64,000 nt of DNA from Agrostemma githago (lineage: Eukaryota > Streptophyta > Magnoliopsida > Caryophyllales > Caryophyllaceae), in contig OY288254.1 in the NCBI GenBank assembly GCA_958450325.1, positions 34,419,577 through 34,483,576 on the forward strand. Reading direction: 5' to 3'. The translations under genes and the position numbers were made by a program. Every line of letters begins with the position of its first letter. Within the stretch, counting starts at the first letter, position 1. The notes beneath the pieces were generated by a model that made no database searches, was not told the DNA's origin, and was given only the letters and a program-made list of their open reading frames with translations. Positions 23,367-34,707 of this stretch are shown one piece after another.

Positions 23367-24184
23367 AACTAGGGACGTCCGTCCGCACCGCCCACTTTTT
23401 TCAGGTGAGCACCAGGACTAATACGGAACCCGACCATCGCTTTGTTCATTTTTAGCTTATTTACGTTTTGAATTCCGTGTTAGGTGATTTAGCACGCGAT
23501 TATATGGTCATAAAATCAATAAATCATACGAAAAATTGTAAATGCGAATGTAAGTAAATCACGTAGTGAGGAGTTGCACCCTCGGAGTATACACTATACG
23601 GGACTTGATGCATAGATAGTTGATAAAGGATCTCGGAACTACTCGGGTCTATTTAGAGTATTTTTGTGTTTGTGGCTGAAGTTGGGATGTTACCTGTTTT
23701 AGTAAGTGTCATGAACCTAGGGTCCACATTTAATATTATGGTAGTGAATAATAATAAAAGTGCGAGAATGTAAAGTTTTGTTTAGACGACAATCTAGTGA
23801 CGATTCGACTTCGAAAGGCGGATCCTCCTAGCTTGCCCGGTGATTTCGGTAGAGTTTCGTTACCGTTGTTCCTTTCTGCGGTTATTCCGGCAAAGCTCCG
23901 CTACTACTTGCTAGTTCTGCGGCTAATCCGGCAGAACTCTGTTAGACTCGGTGTAGATAGTCGATCACAGGCATCTCGGTATCGAGTGGAGTGCTCGAAG
24001 GTGAGGAGTAGCGTCAATTTCGTTGTTGAAACTACGAACGAGTCGATCGTTTGCAATGGGCGTCGGTGTGCGAGCCCAAGCGAGATACTCTTAACGAGTC
24101 AAAGAGAGAAGGGAGAAGTTGTGAGTTATCTTTGAAATGAGGGGATGGAGGGGGGTAGTTATAAGTGTTTTCGGCTCTCGTAGC

Positions 24185-24265
24185 CTGGATGGACGCCTGA
24201 GTCCAGGCGCCAGGACTCAGGCGCCTGGGATTAGGCGTGTGGAGACACAGGCGCGCAAGGTGAGG
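24185..24265 (-). repeat. Palindromes upstream of TATA in LTR L
   Basis: CAGGCGCCTG, a near-palindromic GAGTCCAGGCGCCAGGACTC, and further GGCG/CGCC variants. The cluster starts about 20 bp upstream of the TATA-like motif. Confidence 0.6.
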
Positions 24266-24666
24266 CGCTCGGGATTTTGAAGATACGATTTTGACACTTT
24301 CCAAAACCGAGAGGTGAGCGTATAATTCGTCTCTTGGGGACTAAGTCTTCCCTGCCTTGACCTAGCGCCATGATGCTTAGTGGGTCTCGGGTGTGCATCC
24401 CGATATTCGCTTGGCGCGGTGTCGACTCGGTTTATGTTTCAGGACCGATTCGGAGTCCCGGTGTCGGAATTGACTCTAATTAGTGTGTATGCGACCGTAA
24501 CGACACGACTAAGGCTACCTTGATGTTATTTTAATTTTTCCGAGTAATTATTTGATCCGTTCTATAGAAAAACTATCTAAAACATCTCGAACCCGTGTCG
24601 CGTTCCAGTCCGATCGTCACCGGGTGTTTGTTGGGCACTCCTGCAGCCATCATGTCCAAATCTGGG

Positions 24667-25648
24667 TGTCTACAGCGTGTTTTGAATAACCAAAATGAAA
24701 CACTAAAAATCTGGATTCAACCACGACAACATATTCAACCACATCCAATTCCGTTTTCAAAAAAATCAATCATCTCTCTTTTCGAAGAAAACAAGCAATT
24801 TTCCGGCCAACCTAAAATGTTTTTTTGAAAAAAAATTTCTTTTAAAAAAAAAATAATGTCATCACGACAGATCTTCAAAAAAAAAATCCTTTTACAAGCA
24901 CCATCGCTTTGGCCAAAATAGCACTCCCCAACAGCGAATACCTTTAATACCACAAAAACTCTCTATCAATAATGGGGCCGAGGTACCTTGAACGGTCACA
25001 CTTTATTTTCAAAAAAAAAACGCTTTCTTGGACATACTGTTGGCACAACCGAAGCTTCAATCAATGAAGTCGAGGATCCCAAAATGATTACACCCTCAAA
25101 ACACTTTTCACAATACATCACCCTCACCGTTAATACGCTAGTTAATGCAACCGACGAGCATGGGACACTTGTTTTAAAAGTTTTTTTTAAAAAAGAAACA
25201 CTATTCACTACATAAATTCTATAACAAGGATTTAGTCACACCTTCCAAAACACCGTCACGGACATCACGAATACCATCCACTCCACGAATACCGAGCTAA
25301 CTAATTAATAGTAGTTTCGATAGAAACACGACCTCATCATTTTCAAAACCGGTTCCTTTAGAACCACGCTTCTTTGCAAAAACCACCATTTACACTCTTG
25401 CTATCGTCGAATCTTTGACACTTACGCATCAACATCTTTAACGACGCCCCTACACCAACGTAACACCAATTTTAAAATTCCTCCCTTTCAAAAGAAAAAG
25501 GTTTTATTTTTCAAAGGCCCGTTCATTTGCAAAAAAAATCAAAACTCTTTGATCCTGAGCCGGGATCGCGATCAATTCGTTACGTGTACAACCGTGTGAT
25601 TAACTGTCTGTGTTAGTTGCTAGGGTCACCTCTACTCGAGGTCTTACA
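24667..25648 (+). repeat. 5' LTR of element F (~982 bp)
   Basis: Starts TGTCTACAGCGTGTTTTG and ends CGAGGTCTTACA. Its first eight bases are also the terminal bases of LTR L, so the exact boundary is ambiguous. It is an inverted relative of the E LTR and contains A-rich and T-rich homopolymer runs. Confidence 0.7.
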
Positions 25649-25915
25649 TTTTCGGTCGTCTCTTTAGAGAAAGTCCTCTTTAAATCTCATCTCCGAAATT
25701 TGTGTCAGATCGTCTCATCTCAGAGACATAGATTCATTAGGCGCTCCGCCGAATATACTAAGAGTCTAAAGCACTTGAGTCCTAGAAACGATGACCGCAA
25801 ACACGCGCGAATCAAGGGTCTCATCTCCGTGTCGCTTGATTATGAGCATTCCTCGAGCCCCTGGGCCACCTAACGGATCCAATCTCATCTTCAGTCATGT
25901 CTCGCAGGTCTAAAA

Positions 25916-26521
25916 ATGTCCTCCAACAACAATCTCGAACCACTCACCACCATTTTGGGGCTTGTCAGAGAACTCCAAAACAACATGGCCCAAATAACCG
26001 CAGCCCATGACAACATCCTACTCCAACTCGGCAAACTCGAGAGTGCCGCCCTCAAAACACAAAACCTCCTCCAAGAGGAAGTGGATGAAAAACCATTCAT
26101 CCTTAGGAACAAGATGTGGCTCCGACCGGCTAGGTTCGTCCCGCCCCTGGGAGGACGCCCCTTTAGGAGCCTGACAGATTTGGGGATGACCTACGGCGAG
26201 GCTCTTAGGATTGCCAACCATGACTGGCAGTTGTCGCAACTCGTCCCTACTCCAGACCCGCTTGGCGAAGCCCGTGGTGAAGACTAGGACTCCAGTTCCT
26301 ACTGCCTATATCATTAGCGTAGAGGGCACGACACAGAGGATTGCGACCACCTCAAGCACGACATCCAAGACCAGGTGGATACCGGAACCTTTCCCCCTGT
26401 GAAGGCGCAGACAGCGAAACTCACCGTCGGGGAAACTAGTGATAAGGCGGCCGCATCTGTGGTGGTGAGGACGAGCGACACTATCAAGATGCTCTTTCCT
26501 GGGGGAAGCTTCGATGCTTAG
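25916..26521 (+). pseudogene. Tat-like mini-gag of element F
   Basis: ATG at 25916 (MSSNNNLEPL...), about 201 codons ending GGSFDA, collinear with the E mini-gag. It has the same N-terminal part, MTYGEALRIAN and the zinc-knuckle-like region CLYH...GHDTEDC. In-frame TAG stops occur at 26285-26287 (after GEARGED, where E has Trp) and just after CLYH. The leader (25649-25915) and LTR lie upstream. It encodes only a shortened nucleocapsid-type protein and is non-functional in its present state. Confidence 0.8.
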
Positions 26522-27104
26522 GGCATAATCGGTCTTGGTCGGAGTCTAGTTCATCTTAGGGCCTAGACTAAATAATAATAACAAACGTTTTTTTCTTTAT
26601 CGAGTCCGTAAGGTGAGAAGGGACATGTCCTCCACCTCCCATCAAACAAAGTCACGGGCATCTAGTCCGTCTATTACTATATCAATAAAAGAAATCTTTA
26701 ATTTTACTAACACGCCTCGACAATCGCTTGATTTTCTTTTAATAATTTACTTTATCGCTTGAAACTCGACACTATGCCATTTATCGATAACATTTAACTA
26801 AAAGCACAAAGGGCACAACAAACGGCAAACCATAAATTCACCCTAAGAAGAAATCAGGAAACAACTACCCTCGGTCCAACCCACAACTGACCCCTCTAAC
26901 CAAGCAATAACCAATGGGTGATCACATACCCATATCAATCAAACTATAATTCCCCATTACCAACAACGCAATCGAGTACGAAGCCTGCCTAATAGGACTA
27001 AAAATCGCCGTAACTCTAGGAGTTATGAACCTTAGAGTACACGAAGATTCATCACTAGTAGTCAACCAAGCTACGGGCCTGGAAGGTTTACAGCAAAAGC
27101 CTAA
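26522..27104 (+). pseudogene. Element F linker and truncated RNase H
   Basis: 26522-about 26955 is the non-coding linker shared with E. From about 26960 the frame reads NNAIEYEACLIGLK, then VHEDSSLVVNQATG, the start of a Tat-type RNase H. It is cut at 27104 (after GLQQKPN) by LTR K. The conserved VHGDSS has become VHEDSS. The integrase is missing from this copy. Confidence 0.8.
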
Positions 27105-27311
27105 TGATGCGCGTATTTTATATACACTTTTTATGCTTTTTATACGCGCATTCCCGTACTTATCTAGTAGTGAAAGCTATTATTTTGCCCCGAATTGGCT
27201 ACTTTGTGGTGTGTATTGTCTTTTTGCAGGAACGGAAGCCACAAGAGCTAAAACGAACCAAAACCGAGCCAAAACGAAGATGGAAAGAGTTGATTGCATA
27301 AATGGGCCAAT

Positions 27312-27500
27312 TATAGTCGACGAACTATCAGAATAGTCGACGGACTATCAGAATTGTCGACCTACTATCAGAATAGTCGACGGACTATCAGAATAGTCGA
27401 CCTACTATCAGAATAGTCGACAGACTATTTGGGAGTCAGCAGAAGATCAAATTAGTCAATATTAGTCGACCGACTATTACAATAATCGGCCGACTATTTT
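27312..27500 (+). repeat. 19-bp hairpin repeats in LTR K
   Basis: Repeats of GACTATCAGAATAGTCGAC. Each contains a perfect 6-bp stem (GACTAT/ATAGTC) with a CAGA loop, and each unit junction reads AGTCGAC(C/G)GACT. Two diverged units follow near 27470 and 27490 (ATAATCGGCCGACTATT). Confidence 0.85.
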
Positions 27501-27557
27501 CCGGGATTTCGTGTTGAGCTAGCAACTTCCTTATTTAGTTTTAACTCTTCCTAAGTG

Positions 27558-27563
27558 TATAAA
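27558..27563 (+). promoter_or_regulatory. TATA box of LTR K
   Basis: AGTGTATAAAGAGGGAGG; a consensus TATAAA about 58 bp downstream of the hairpin cluster. Confidence 0.7.
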
Positions 27564-28290
27564 GAGGGAGGTTCAGTTTGTTTAGAAATGACTTCTTCTT
27601 CTCTTGAAACTTCTTCTCCTTACACTTCTCCCTTATTTCTCTTTTACTTCTCCTTAGACTTTTACTCCTTAATTCCTCTTAGACAATTACTTTGCTTTAG
27701 TTTATTTTTTTTCTTAGAAACTCGGGTATTGTAAGATTGCAATATTCGAATCGCCTTCATTCCTTTTGGTAATTTAATCTATTCTCTCTTACTTCTTCTT
27801 CGTACTTAATTATTCTTAATCTTTGTTTATGCTTGTCGCAATTTTATTATTATTCGTCATGTTTAATCTAGTAAAATTGTTTACTAATATTGTTGTGTCG
27901 CTCCATCAAGATCTACTGCAACGTCATGGAACAGGAATCTACTCTTGATCATCTAACCTGTAGCTTGAGCAAACTAAATCTGAGGTGAAAGGTCACCATT
28001 GTATCTTCCTTGTAGCATAAAGTTATCCACTCGAATCAACAGGCGTTGAGAGTTCTAAGCAGGTCTTGTCACGATCTAGAGCAGCATCCTATCAACATCT
28101 TGTTCATTCATCTTCTTCCAGACAAAAGAAAAAAATATTCAATGCTAGTCATTGAGTTACAAGAACATATAAACCTAACAGTTAAGTCCTTATTTTGATT
28201 TCTACCCATCTCTCACTAGCATTTCTTTAATATTCAAATCATTTACTGATATTTTTCCTAGAATCAGGTGTAAGCGTCGGGAGCAACAAT

Positions 28291-28302
28291 GCTCTGATAC
28301 CA
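28291..28302 (-). promoter_or_regulatory. Primer binding site, initiator tRNA-Met (element D)
   Basis: The minus strand TGGTATCAGAGC sits two bases beyond the LTR end, as in element C. Confidence 0.9.
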
Positions 28303-30650
28303 ACTGTAATCCCCTCAAAATTCTAACGCAATACAGTGGCGGAAACACTGTAGAGTTGGGATTAAAACACATTGACAAACTATATCTTATTAAAAGAAAT
28401 GGTAAAGTCAATACAAAGGCCTCTTTTTACAAAAGGGCAAAAAAAATTCTCCAAACGGGTTATACAAATCCATAAATTACAAGAATAAAGAAAGAGTAGG
28501 ATCTACGCTACTCGCTAGCTCACACCCAAAACCCAGCAGCAAATACCTGTCATGTTATAAACATAACATCCACGTCAGTGGGGTGTAACTCGGACGTTCT
28601 CCCAGCCATATTATATCATATGGAAAATAATAGTATTATTATATTAAAATAATTAAAATGGAAAACATTAAAATGATATAATAAAAATAAGCTTTCGAAA
28701 AAAAAACTTAAAACATTGGAACAATAAGATCAGAACAAGTTTTCAGAAGAAAACATCAAATATTTGTCAACCTGCAAACCAAAATGTATCGATAATAATA
28801 AAAATATTCAAAATGGCGTTATGGATATATTCAGTGTAGAAGGTAAGACTTTCACCAGGAGAATACTAAAAATCTAGCTTCGAGAACCTAGTTCAAACAA
28901 ATAAAACTTCGGTCTCTAACTAGGCTACTCAAACATAATAGGACAGCGACTTATAAATGCGTGACCCTAGTTTAAGACAATGCACACCCCTCCTGTGATT
29001 ACCTGTCACCCATTTCAACTTACGACGGCGACTTACTGCGACGCCTAAGGTTAAGGTCAAATTGTACACGACTCCCGGGATACCTGTCACCCGATTCAAC
29101 AAATAATGTACCGATTCCTGATACGCTAGCCTTATAGTTGATGGCAAAACCGTAAACCCCAGATTATATTACTCTAACCTCACACTTAACTTTATTCCAT
29201 AACTCCAAAACAGTCATTATCGATATATACAAAAGATATATTCAATATAAATAATATGAGGAAAAAGGAATAACAATATAAAAAGGAAAACTTTCTATAA
29301 ATAGAAACTTACTAATTTTAGATACTTACTTAAAATAGAAATATTGTTATAGAAAATACGTAAGTTATTAAAATAAGTGAAACGTATAAAATAACATTTC
29401 TAACGAAATTAGAATTTTATTATTTTCGCCGTTATCGTAACTTTAATATAATTCTAAATTCGTTACACAAAATATAAATAAAATATGATAAGTCAATATA
29501 CAGTATTTTATAAATAATTAAGAATTCGAGTTAATATTAGAAAAGAGGTGTTTTAAGAAAAATGATATCAAAATTAATTTAGTCAACGAGTTTTACAAAT
29601 GAAATGAGATTTTGATGGTAGGGATTCGTCACGTCCCTAACCGTCAATAAACTACCGATTACACCTAGTGGGTAGCTAGGGTAAGTCGGGATCGTATCCA
29701 CGAGGACGGTAAGGCGAAGTTTAGACTAAGTCGGCCTAAAACGAGACTAGATTACCAAACAAACACAAAGAAACGATAAATGGAAAACTATGATAGAAGA
29801 GGAGTAAGAACTAGACTAGCAATGATTATCTAAAACAAAACTTTGGCTAACTAAGGAGATGGATCAAATATGGAAAGGAAGTGGGGTAGGTCGGGTTCAT
29901 AGGAGTAGTAGGGTAATTGGGGTGATCAAGGGTATAGGTGTCTCCTAATTGCTAGGGTCGGTCCGGGCTCTCGCAACTTAGACCGATGCCAAGGTGGGTC
30001 CGGGCTCTCGCAACTTAGACCCTAGTCCGCGCTCTCGCGACTAAACTATTCTCAACATTTCCACACAATAGACAAACAATGAGAAGATGAGCACAAGTAT
30101 GGGAAGCATGGCCACTACAACTCATACAAGCATATCAACAAACACATAGAATGCCCACAATGTGACTAACAACAAAGATTCACCCTTTTCCCTTAATCAA
30201 CCCTAATCATCCATGATCTACCCGTAATCCCCCTACTAACCCCACAAGAAGACTACTCACTCATGATGAAGAATAAAACAACAATATCAAGAGAAAATAT
30301 CATCACAAAACAAACATCCATAATGAATAACAAGAACAATAACAATCTCAATATAAAAAGATAGAAACAAGATTAAATAACTAAGAACAAGAGTAGAGAT
30401 GATTATACCAACACTAGGAAGATGAAAAGATGCAATCTTGTATAAATAAGAACCCAAATAGAATCCCAAAGTTGTCAAGCTTGGAACAATCTTCAAGAAC
30501 TTCTTAATACAAGAACTAATTACAAAGATTAACTAATAATTAAAGGAATATTAAAGCTAATATGAGAACAATAATCTAGGGTTTAATGCTTAAAGGAGGC
30601 TTAAACTAATCTAGGGTATGATAAGATGTCTTAACATTACAAGGGGGAAG

Positions 30651-30659
30651 TATATATAT
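30651..30659 (-). promoter_or_regulatory. TATA box of the solo LTR
   Basis: TATATATA, about 56 bp downstream (minus-strand sense) of the palindrome cluster. Confidence 0.65.
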
Positions 30660-30714
30660 GGGTACAAGAATGAAGGAGAACAAAGAAAAGAGTCACGAGC
30701 TGCCCCTGTAGCGT

Positions 30715-30838
30715 CCCGACCGGGACGGGATCATCCCGACCGGGACGGCCTGTCATCCCGACCGGGATGGGTTGGTCCCGACCGGGATGGGCTCACAGCA
30801 GCCTTCTCAATGTCGCACCCCATCCCGAACGGGATGGG
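30715..30838 (-). repeat. CCCGACCGGGA palindrome cluster (solo LTR)
   Basis: Five units, TCCCGACCGGGA(C/T)GG or TCCCGAACGGGATGG, irregularly spaced. They are more uniform than those in the B LTRs. Confidence 0.85.
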
Positions 30839-31739
30839 TCTTGTAGGCCTCCCTTAAGAGCTCTTTGGTCCCTCCTTGCCTCTCATGGGTTTCTCGCCGA
30901 TTCTCGGGACTCGGGATCGGGTCTCGGGATCGGGTCTCGGAGGCTCGGGATTGGGTCCCAAGGTCTCGGGGTCGATTCCAAGGCATCGAGTCATCGTTCC
31001 TTTACTCCGTTGGCTCCAAAATGTGTATGTATAGAGTCGGAATCGCTCCAACTCTTCCAAATCGGTCTCGGGAACCTGAAACGAACTAAAGGAAGCATAA
31101 GAAACCCATAAATCGCTCCCAAGGAGCGATTCCACAAGGAAATGGGACCAAAACATAGTGAAAAAGGCACTACAAACTACACTTATCAGATTTACAAAGG
31201 TTTCAAATTATTTTTAACAAATAGCTATTATTAATAAATAATACGGATTTTACTAAAAATAGTCAACTGGAAATTATTAGTGAAAATAGTCTCGACTAAA
31301 ATATATTTAAAACAAAATCGAATATTTTCTCATTTAGTTGTATAAAGTATAAAACGAAAATTAATTTATTGAACGAGTATACAAATCTCGATTATAATAT
31401 AAAAATACGATTTTGAGTTAAAAATTTAGAAATTAACGAAATATGACGAAAATATGAAATCGATATTATTTAGTTACTAGTGTCACGATAACCAACAAAA
31501 TATTATAACGATCATAAATAATTAAATTACTAACGATTTATATAACGATATCGAAAACTTGTAAAATATTTATAAAGCACACGATTTATAAAATAATACT
31601 TTTAGAAAATAATAAATAGCTAAAAAATTAGAAAACCAAAGTTAAAATATTTACTACAAACTACTACTCAAACATACGATATAAAATCGAGTAACGTCAT
31701 AAAGTTACCTCGAGCCGAAAACGTACAAGCCGCTTCAAT

Positions 31740-33000
31740 CTATTTGTCCAAGCTCATATCAAACTGGTGACTATGAGCCATCTTCAAGGCTCTCACGGAG
31801 ATCCGAAAACGTCGACACAGAAATAAAGGAGTCGGAATTAGAGAAAGTTGGAAAAGGCTAGAATAAAACGATAGACAAACTCGAGATGACGGAAAGGCTA
31901 AGAGGTAAGAGTGCTCTCCAAAAACGAAAGACATAAACTTGTGTGTCAAACAGAAGAAAACTCTAGGACAGAACTTAATCGATTTCAACACAATAAAACG
32001 AAGAGTATTAGCAGCAGAAAAACCATAGCAGCAACGACGTATACCCAGATCAGTGACGCAACGACGAACAGCAGCGAACAGTATAGGACACACGAACAGG
32101 ACTAAACGAGCAACACCAACAGCAGACAGCAGCAAAGCAGCAGTAATAAAAACAAGAAGAAGAAAGGAAAACGAAGAAGGAAGAAGGATAAGAAGAACAG
32201 CAGAAAGCAGCGCACAACCCGACAATAAAGAGCACCGACAATACGCGGCAAAACGCAGCAACGACAAAGTACGCCAACAACAACGAACAGCATAAGAACG
32301 CCTAAGAGCCCAACCAACAAAAGTAGCAGGCGAAAGAATCAGGTTAGACAAAAGAGAAAGGAAGAAGAAGGAGAAAAGAAAACAACGAAACAACAGCAGC
32401 ACGCAGCAACAACAACACGTGATAGCAGCAGCATAACGTACAGCAGCAGAACAACGGAAAGAAATCATAGCAACATCGAAACAGAGGAGGAAAACGAGAA
32501 AAGAAGAAGATAAACAACATAAACGTACTAACAGCAAAGACGATCAGTACATCAATTGACATAGCAGCGAAACGAAAACCGACAGAAGAAGGATAAGAAA
32601 ACGAGAAAGAATGAAACATGGAATAGTTTGTTACCTTCCGTCAAAACCGGAGCAAAAACCGGAAGAGGAAGAAGGAACCACCGACAGCCAAAGTTCTGGG
32701 CAGAGACACGACAAATGACAGAGGGAGGCTGGTACGCAGGTGATCAATAATGATCGGAGAAGAAGAAAAGAAGAACAAAAGTATGAAGAAGATAGGAGGC
32801 AGAGAGTCGGGAACGTTAAATGCAGCGGAGAAAAAGGAGGATGATCGCTGAAGGAAGAACCATGAAAGAAATAGGGGAAGAGGGGAGGTGAACTAAAGGT
32901 TCGAAGCGGTGGACAAAAAAAATTGAGCAAGGGGTTTGTATGAAGAGAATAGGACAACACGTTGACAACAAAAGAAATGGGAAAAAGGAGTTGAACGTAA
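31740..33000 (-). other. Purine-skewed CAG/GAA-rich part of LTR D
   Basis: Plus strand rich in A, G and CAG triplets (for example AGCAGCAAAGCAGCAG). This leaves a 265-codon open frame on the minus strand (32537-31740) of Leu/Cys/Ser-rich composition. It lies inside an LTR, has no homology I recognise and is probably a composition artefact. Confidence 0.6.
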
Positions 33001-33801
33001 TAAGTGGGAAACCAAGGGAAGGGAAATGAATCCGCTCACAAAAAAAGTGGGTCCGAAACACGGGTCGATTAAAAGAATCGGATAGGAGATAAATTCCGTA
33101 GCGATAAGTTGACTTACCCACGAATCGGGTTAAAATCGAGTCAATAAAATTAATTAATAATTGGACCGACTAACAAATTTAATAAAATAAATGTTTCTCG
33201 AGATATAAATAATTATTCAAGACAAAAATGAAGTTTATAGAAATAAATAATTAGACGATCAAATAGTATTTTCCGATTAATAAAAAAAATTTCGATAAGG
33301 TGAATTAAATTGATTTCTCGAGGAAATGTAATAAATGTTTTGACAAAAATCAATATAAATGAACTTCGAGCCGAAAATAGAAATTCAAGCTTAAGCATAA
33401 ATAAATGAAAAGAATTTAGAATTTAAACCATCGAATACACTTTAGATAAGAATTAAGTTAAATGTATAAAATAAATCGAAACAGTAATAAAATATGTTTT
33501 AAATGCAAGAAGATTTTCTGAGACAAATGGAATTTAAGGAGTTTGTAACGATTAAACGATAAACTCGTTTTATAGTAATTTTAAGAATTACGAGTTAAAT
33601 CGTAAACAAAATAAAAATACGAACATAACTTTAAATTAATTTAATTTATAAAATCAGGGGTGTTACGAAGTGGATGCTTAGATGCCGTTTGGGGAGGTCT
33701 CCGCTTGTATAGTAGTTATTTCATTTTCTCTATTTTCTTTTTGCACTTCCATTGTTTTGCATTTCTTCCCCATATTTTTTGTTGCCTCTTATTAGTTGTA
33801 C

Positions 33802-33837
33802 ACAATGAGGGCATTGTGTGATTTGGTTTGGGGAGGG
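33802..33837 (+). promoter_or_regulatory. Polypurine tract region, element G (left copy)
   Basis: ACAATGAGGGCATTGTGTG followed by TTTGGTTTGGGGAGGG. A second copy lies at 36430-36467. It is related to the internal motif of A and B. Confidence 0.6.
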
Positions 33838-34553
33838 TTTGCTTCTGTCTGTTTTCATCCATCTGCATATTTCTTGCATTTCTGCATGCACATAAAAAAA
33901 ACCAAAAAATGTTTTTGCATTTAGTCGAGACTTACACTACAAAAAAAAGTGGATGCTTAGATGCCGTTTGGGGAGGTCTTACGATTGTTAATTAGTTTAT
34001 AGATCTGTCAACGATATTGCGTCTGAGTTGTTAATTGTAGCATTTAATTAAGATTGATTGATTAAGTCGACGTAATTGATTAATTGAACTGGTAAACTCG
34101 AACCTAAGATCGGAAGCCTGGTAAGAGTTAGACCTGCTGCAACACATTAGTTTGCCTTAATAAGAACCGAAGCCGTTAGAAGCATTTTAGGATGAATAGT
34201 GGACCGGAAGGACCTTTTCACTACCCCTTAGACCAATATCTGTGATAGACCTGTGACCTAGACTGTGACGGTAGAAAATTCGTGGTGAACCAACGATCCT
34301 AGTTTTCCCTCTATATTTATTCATCCTTATTCATCTTATTTATTTTAGTTATCCGTCTTTTTACTTCTCTTCCTTCACTACTTTTAGATTAGTTAAACAC
34401 AAAAACAAAACCCCCTGACTTGGTTACTTGGATAAACTTTAATTGCGAGTAGAATTTATTTGTCTCCTTGTGGATACGATCCTGACTTCCCTAGCTATAT
34501 TTTTAGTTAGACCTAAGTTGGTTTTTTTTGATAGGTGTACGATTAGCTTATCA
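33838..34553 (+). repeat. LTR of element G
   Basis: Ends TTAGCTTATCA three bases plus spacer before the PBS. The left edge is set only by the preceding purine tract, so it is approximate. It contains a CACTA remnant at 33932-33981. No palindrome cluster is seen. Confidence 0.6.
33932..33981 (+). repeat. Remnant of a CACTA end with filler DNA
   Basis: TTA, CACTACAAAAA, about 33 bp identical to 33668-33700, then TTA again. The CACTACAAAAA terminus sits at the same LTR position as the intact left end of CACTA element H at 36566. The two TTA triplets look like the 3-bp target duplication. Confidence 0.6.
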
Positions 34554-34558
34554 AATTT

Positions 34559-34576
34559 TGGCGCGGTTGCCGGGGA
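34559..34576 (+). promoter_or_regulatory. Primer binding site, tRNA-Asp type (element G)
   Basis: TGGCGCGGTTGCCGGGGA, one mismatch from the tRNA-Asp complement used by A and B. Confidence 0.85.
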
Positions 34577-34707
34577 GACGGTGTTTTTCTGCTTGTTTAT
34601 TTTAGTTAGTCTTTTGTGTCAGGACACTCCAGTTTATTAAGACGATTATTATTATTATTTTTATTTATTAATTATTATTATTAATTTTTTTTCTTTTTTA
34701 CATCAAT

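Larger units (their letters stand above)
22992..24674 (-). mobile_element. Element L: Ogre-like LTR plus leader
   Basis: On the minus strand the LTR starts TGTAGACACCCAGATTTGG at 24674, closely matching the LTR starts of I (41977) and J (59946). It runs to about 23370 and is followed by a PBS (23351-23366) and ~360 bp of leader. It is then cut at 22991 by the LTR of E. A TATA-like TTATAA lies at about 24159-24165, with GC-rich palindromes just upstream (24185-24265). There is no coding sequence; the 112-aa frame at 23797-24135 overlaps the LTR and is not credible. Confidence 0.7.
27105..27900 (+). repeat. Element K: LTR-like fragment with hairpin repeats
   Basis: Begins TGATGCGCGTATTTTATATA directly at the break in F. 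It has a U3-like part with hairpin repeats (27312-27500), a TATA box (27558-27563) and a pyrimidine-rich, then A/T-rich, R/U5-like part. No PBS, PPT or coding sequence is visible. The right end is uncertain because it merges into the leader of D at about 27900-28000. Athila- or other gypsy-type origin is an inference from layout. Confidence 0.55.
29613..31188 (-). mobile_element. Solo LTR, B-type Athila-like (1576 bp)
   Basis: Complete LTR with TG...CA ends, flanked by a 5-bp duplication GATTT (29608-29612 and 31189-31193). It has neither PBS nor PPT, hence a solo LTR produced by LTR-LTR recombination after insertion into the LTR of D. It aligns with the LTRs of element B and contains the CCCGACCGGGA palindrome cluster (30715-30838) and a TATA box (30651-30659). 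Confidence 0.93.
27900..33667 (-). mobile_element. Element D: Tekay-like LTR and leader (truncated)
   Basis: The minus strand has an LTR (33667 to 28305), an initiator-Met PBS (28291-28302) and about 300-400 bp of leader related to that of C. It then breaks off against K. The LTR is split by a solo LTR at 29613-31188; without it D's LTR is about 3.8 kb. Its first bases read CGTAACACCCC rather than TGTAACACCC, so the terminal T has changed. It lies in or against element G at 33668. There is no coding region. Confidence 0.8.

Noticed and set aside
23797..24135. 112-codon plus-strand ORF
   Set aside because: It lies within LTR L antisense to its transcription, with no recognisable domain.
22041..27104. 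E and F as one recent palindromic duplication
   Set aside because: Their LTRs are only about 75% alike by eye and the borders differ, so two separate insertions or a very old event fit better.
31740..32537. 265-codon open frame on the minus strand
   Set aside because: It lies in the LTR of D and has Leu/Cys/Ser-rich composition caused by strand skew. Overlapping open frames exist on both strands and no domain is recognisable.
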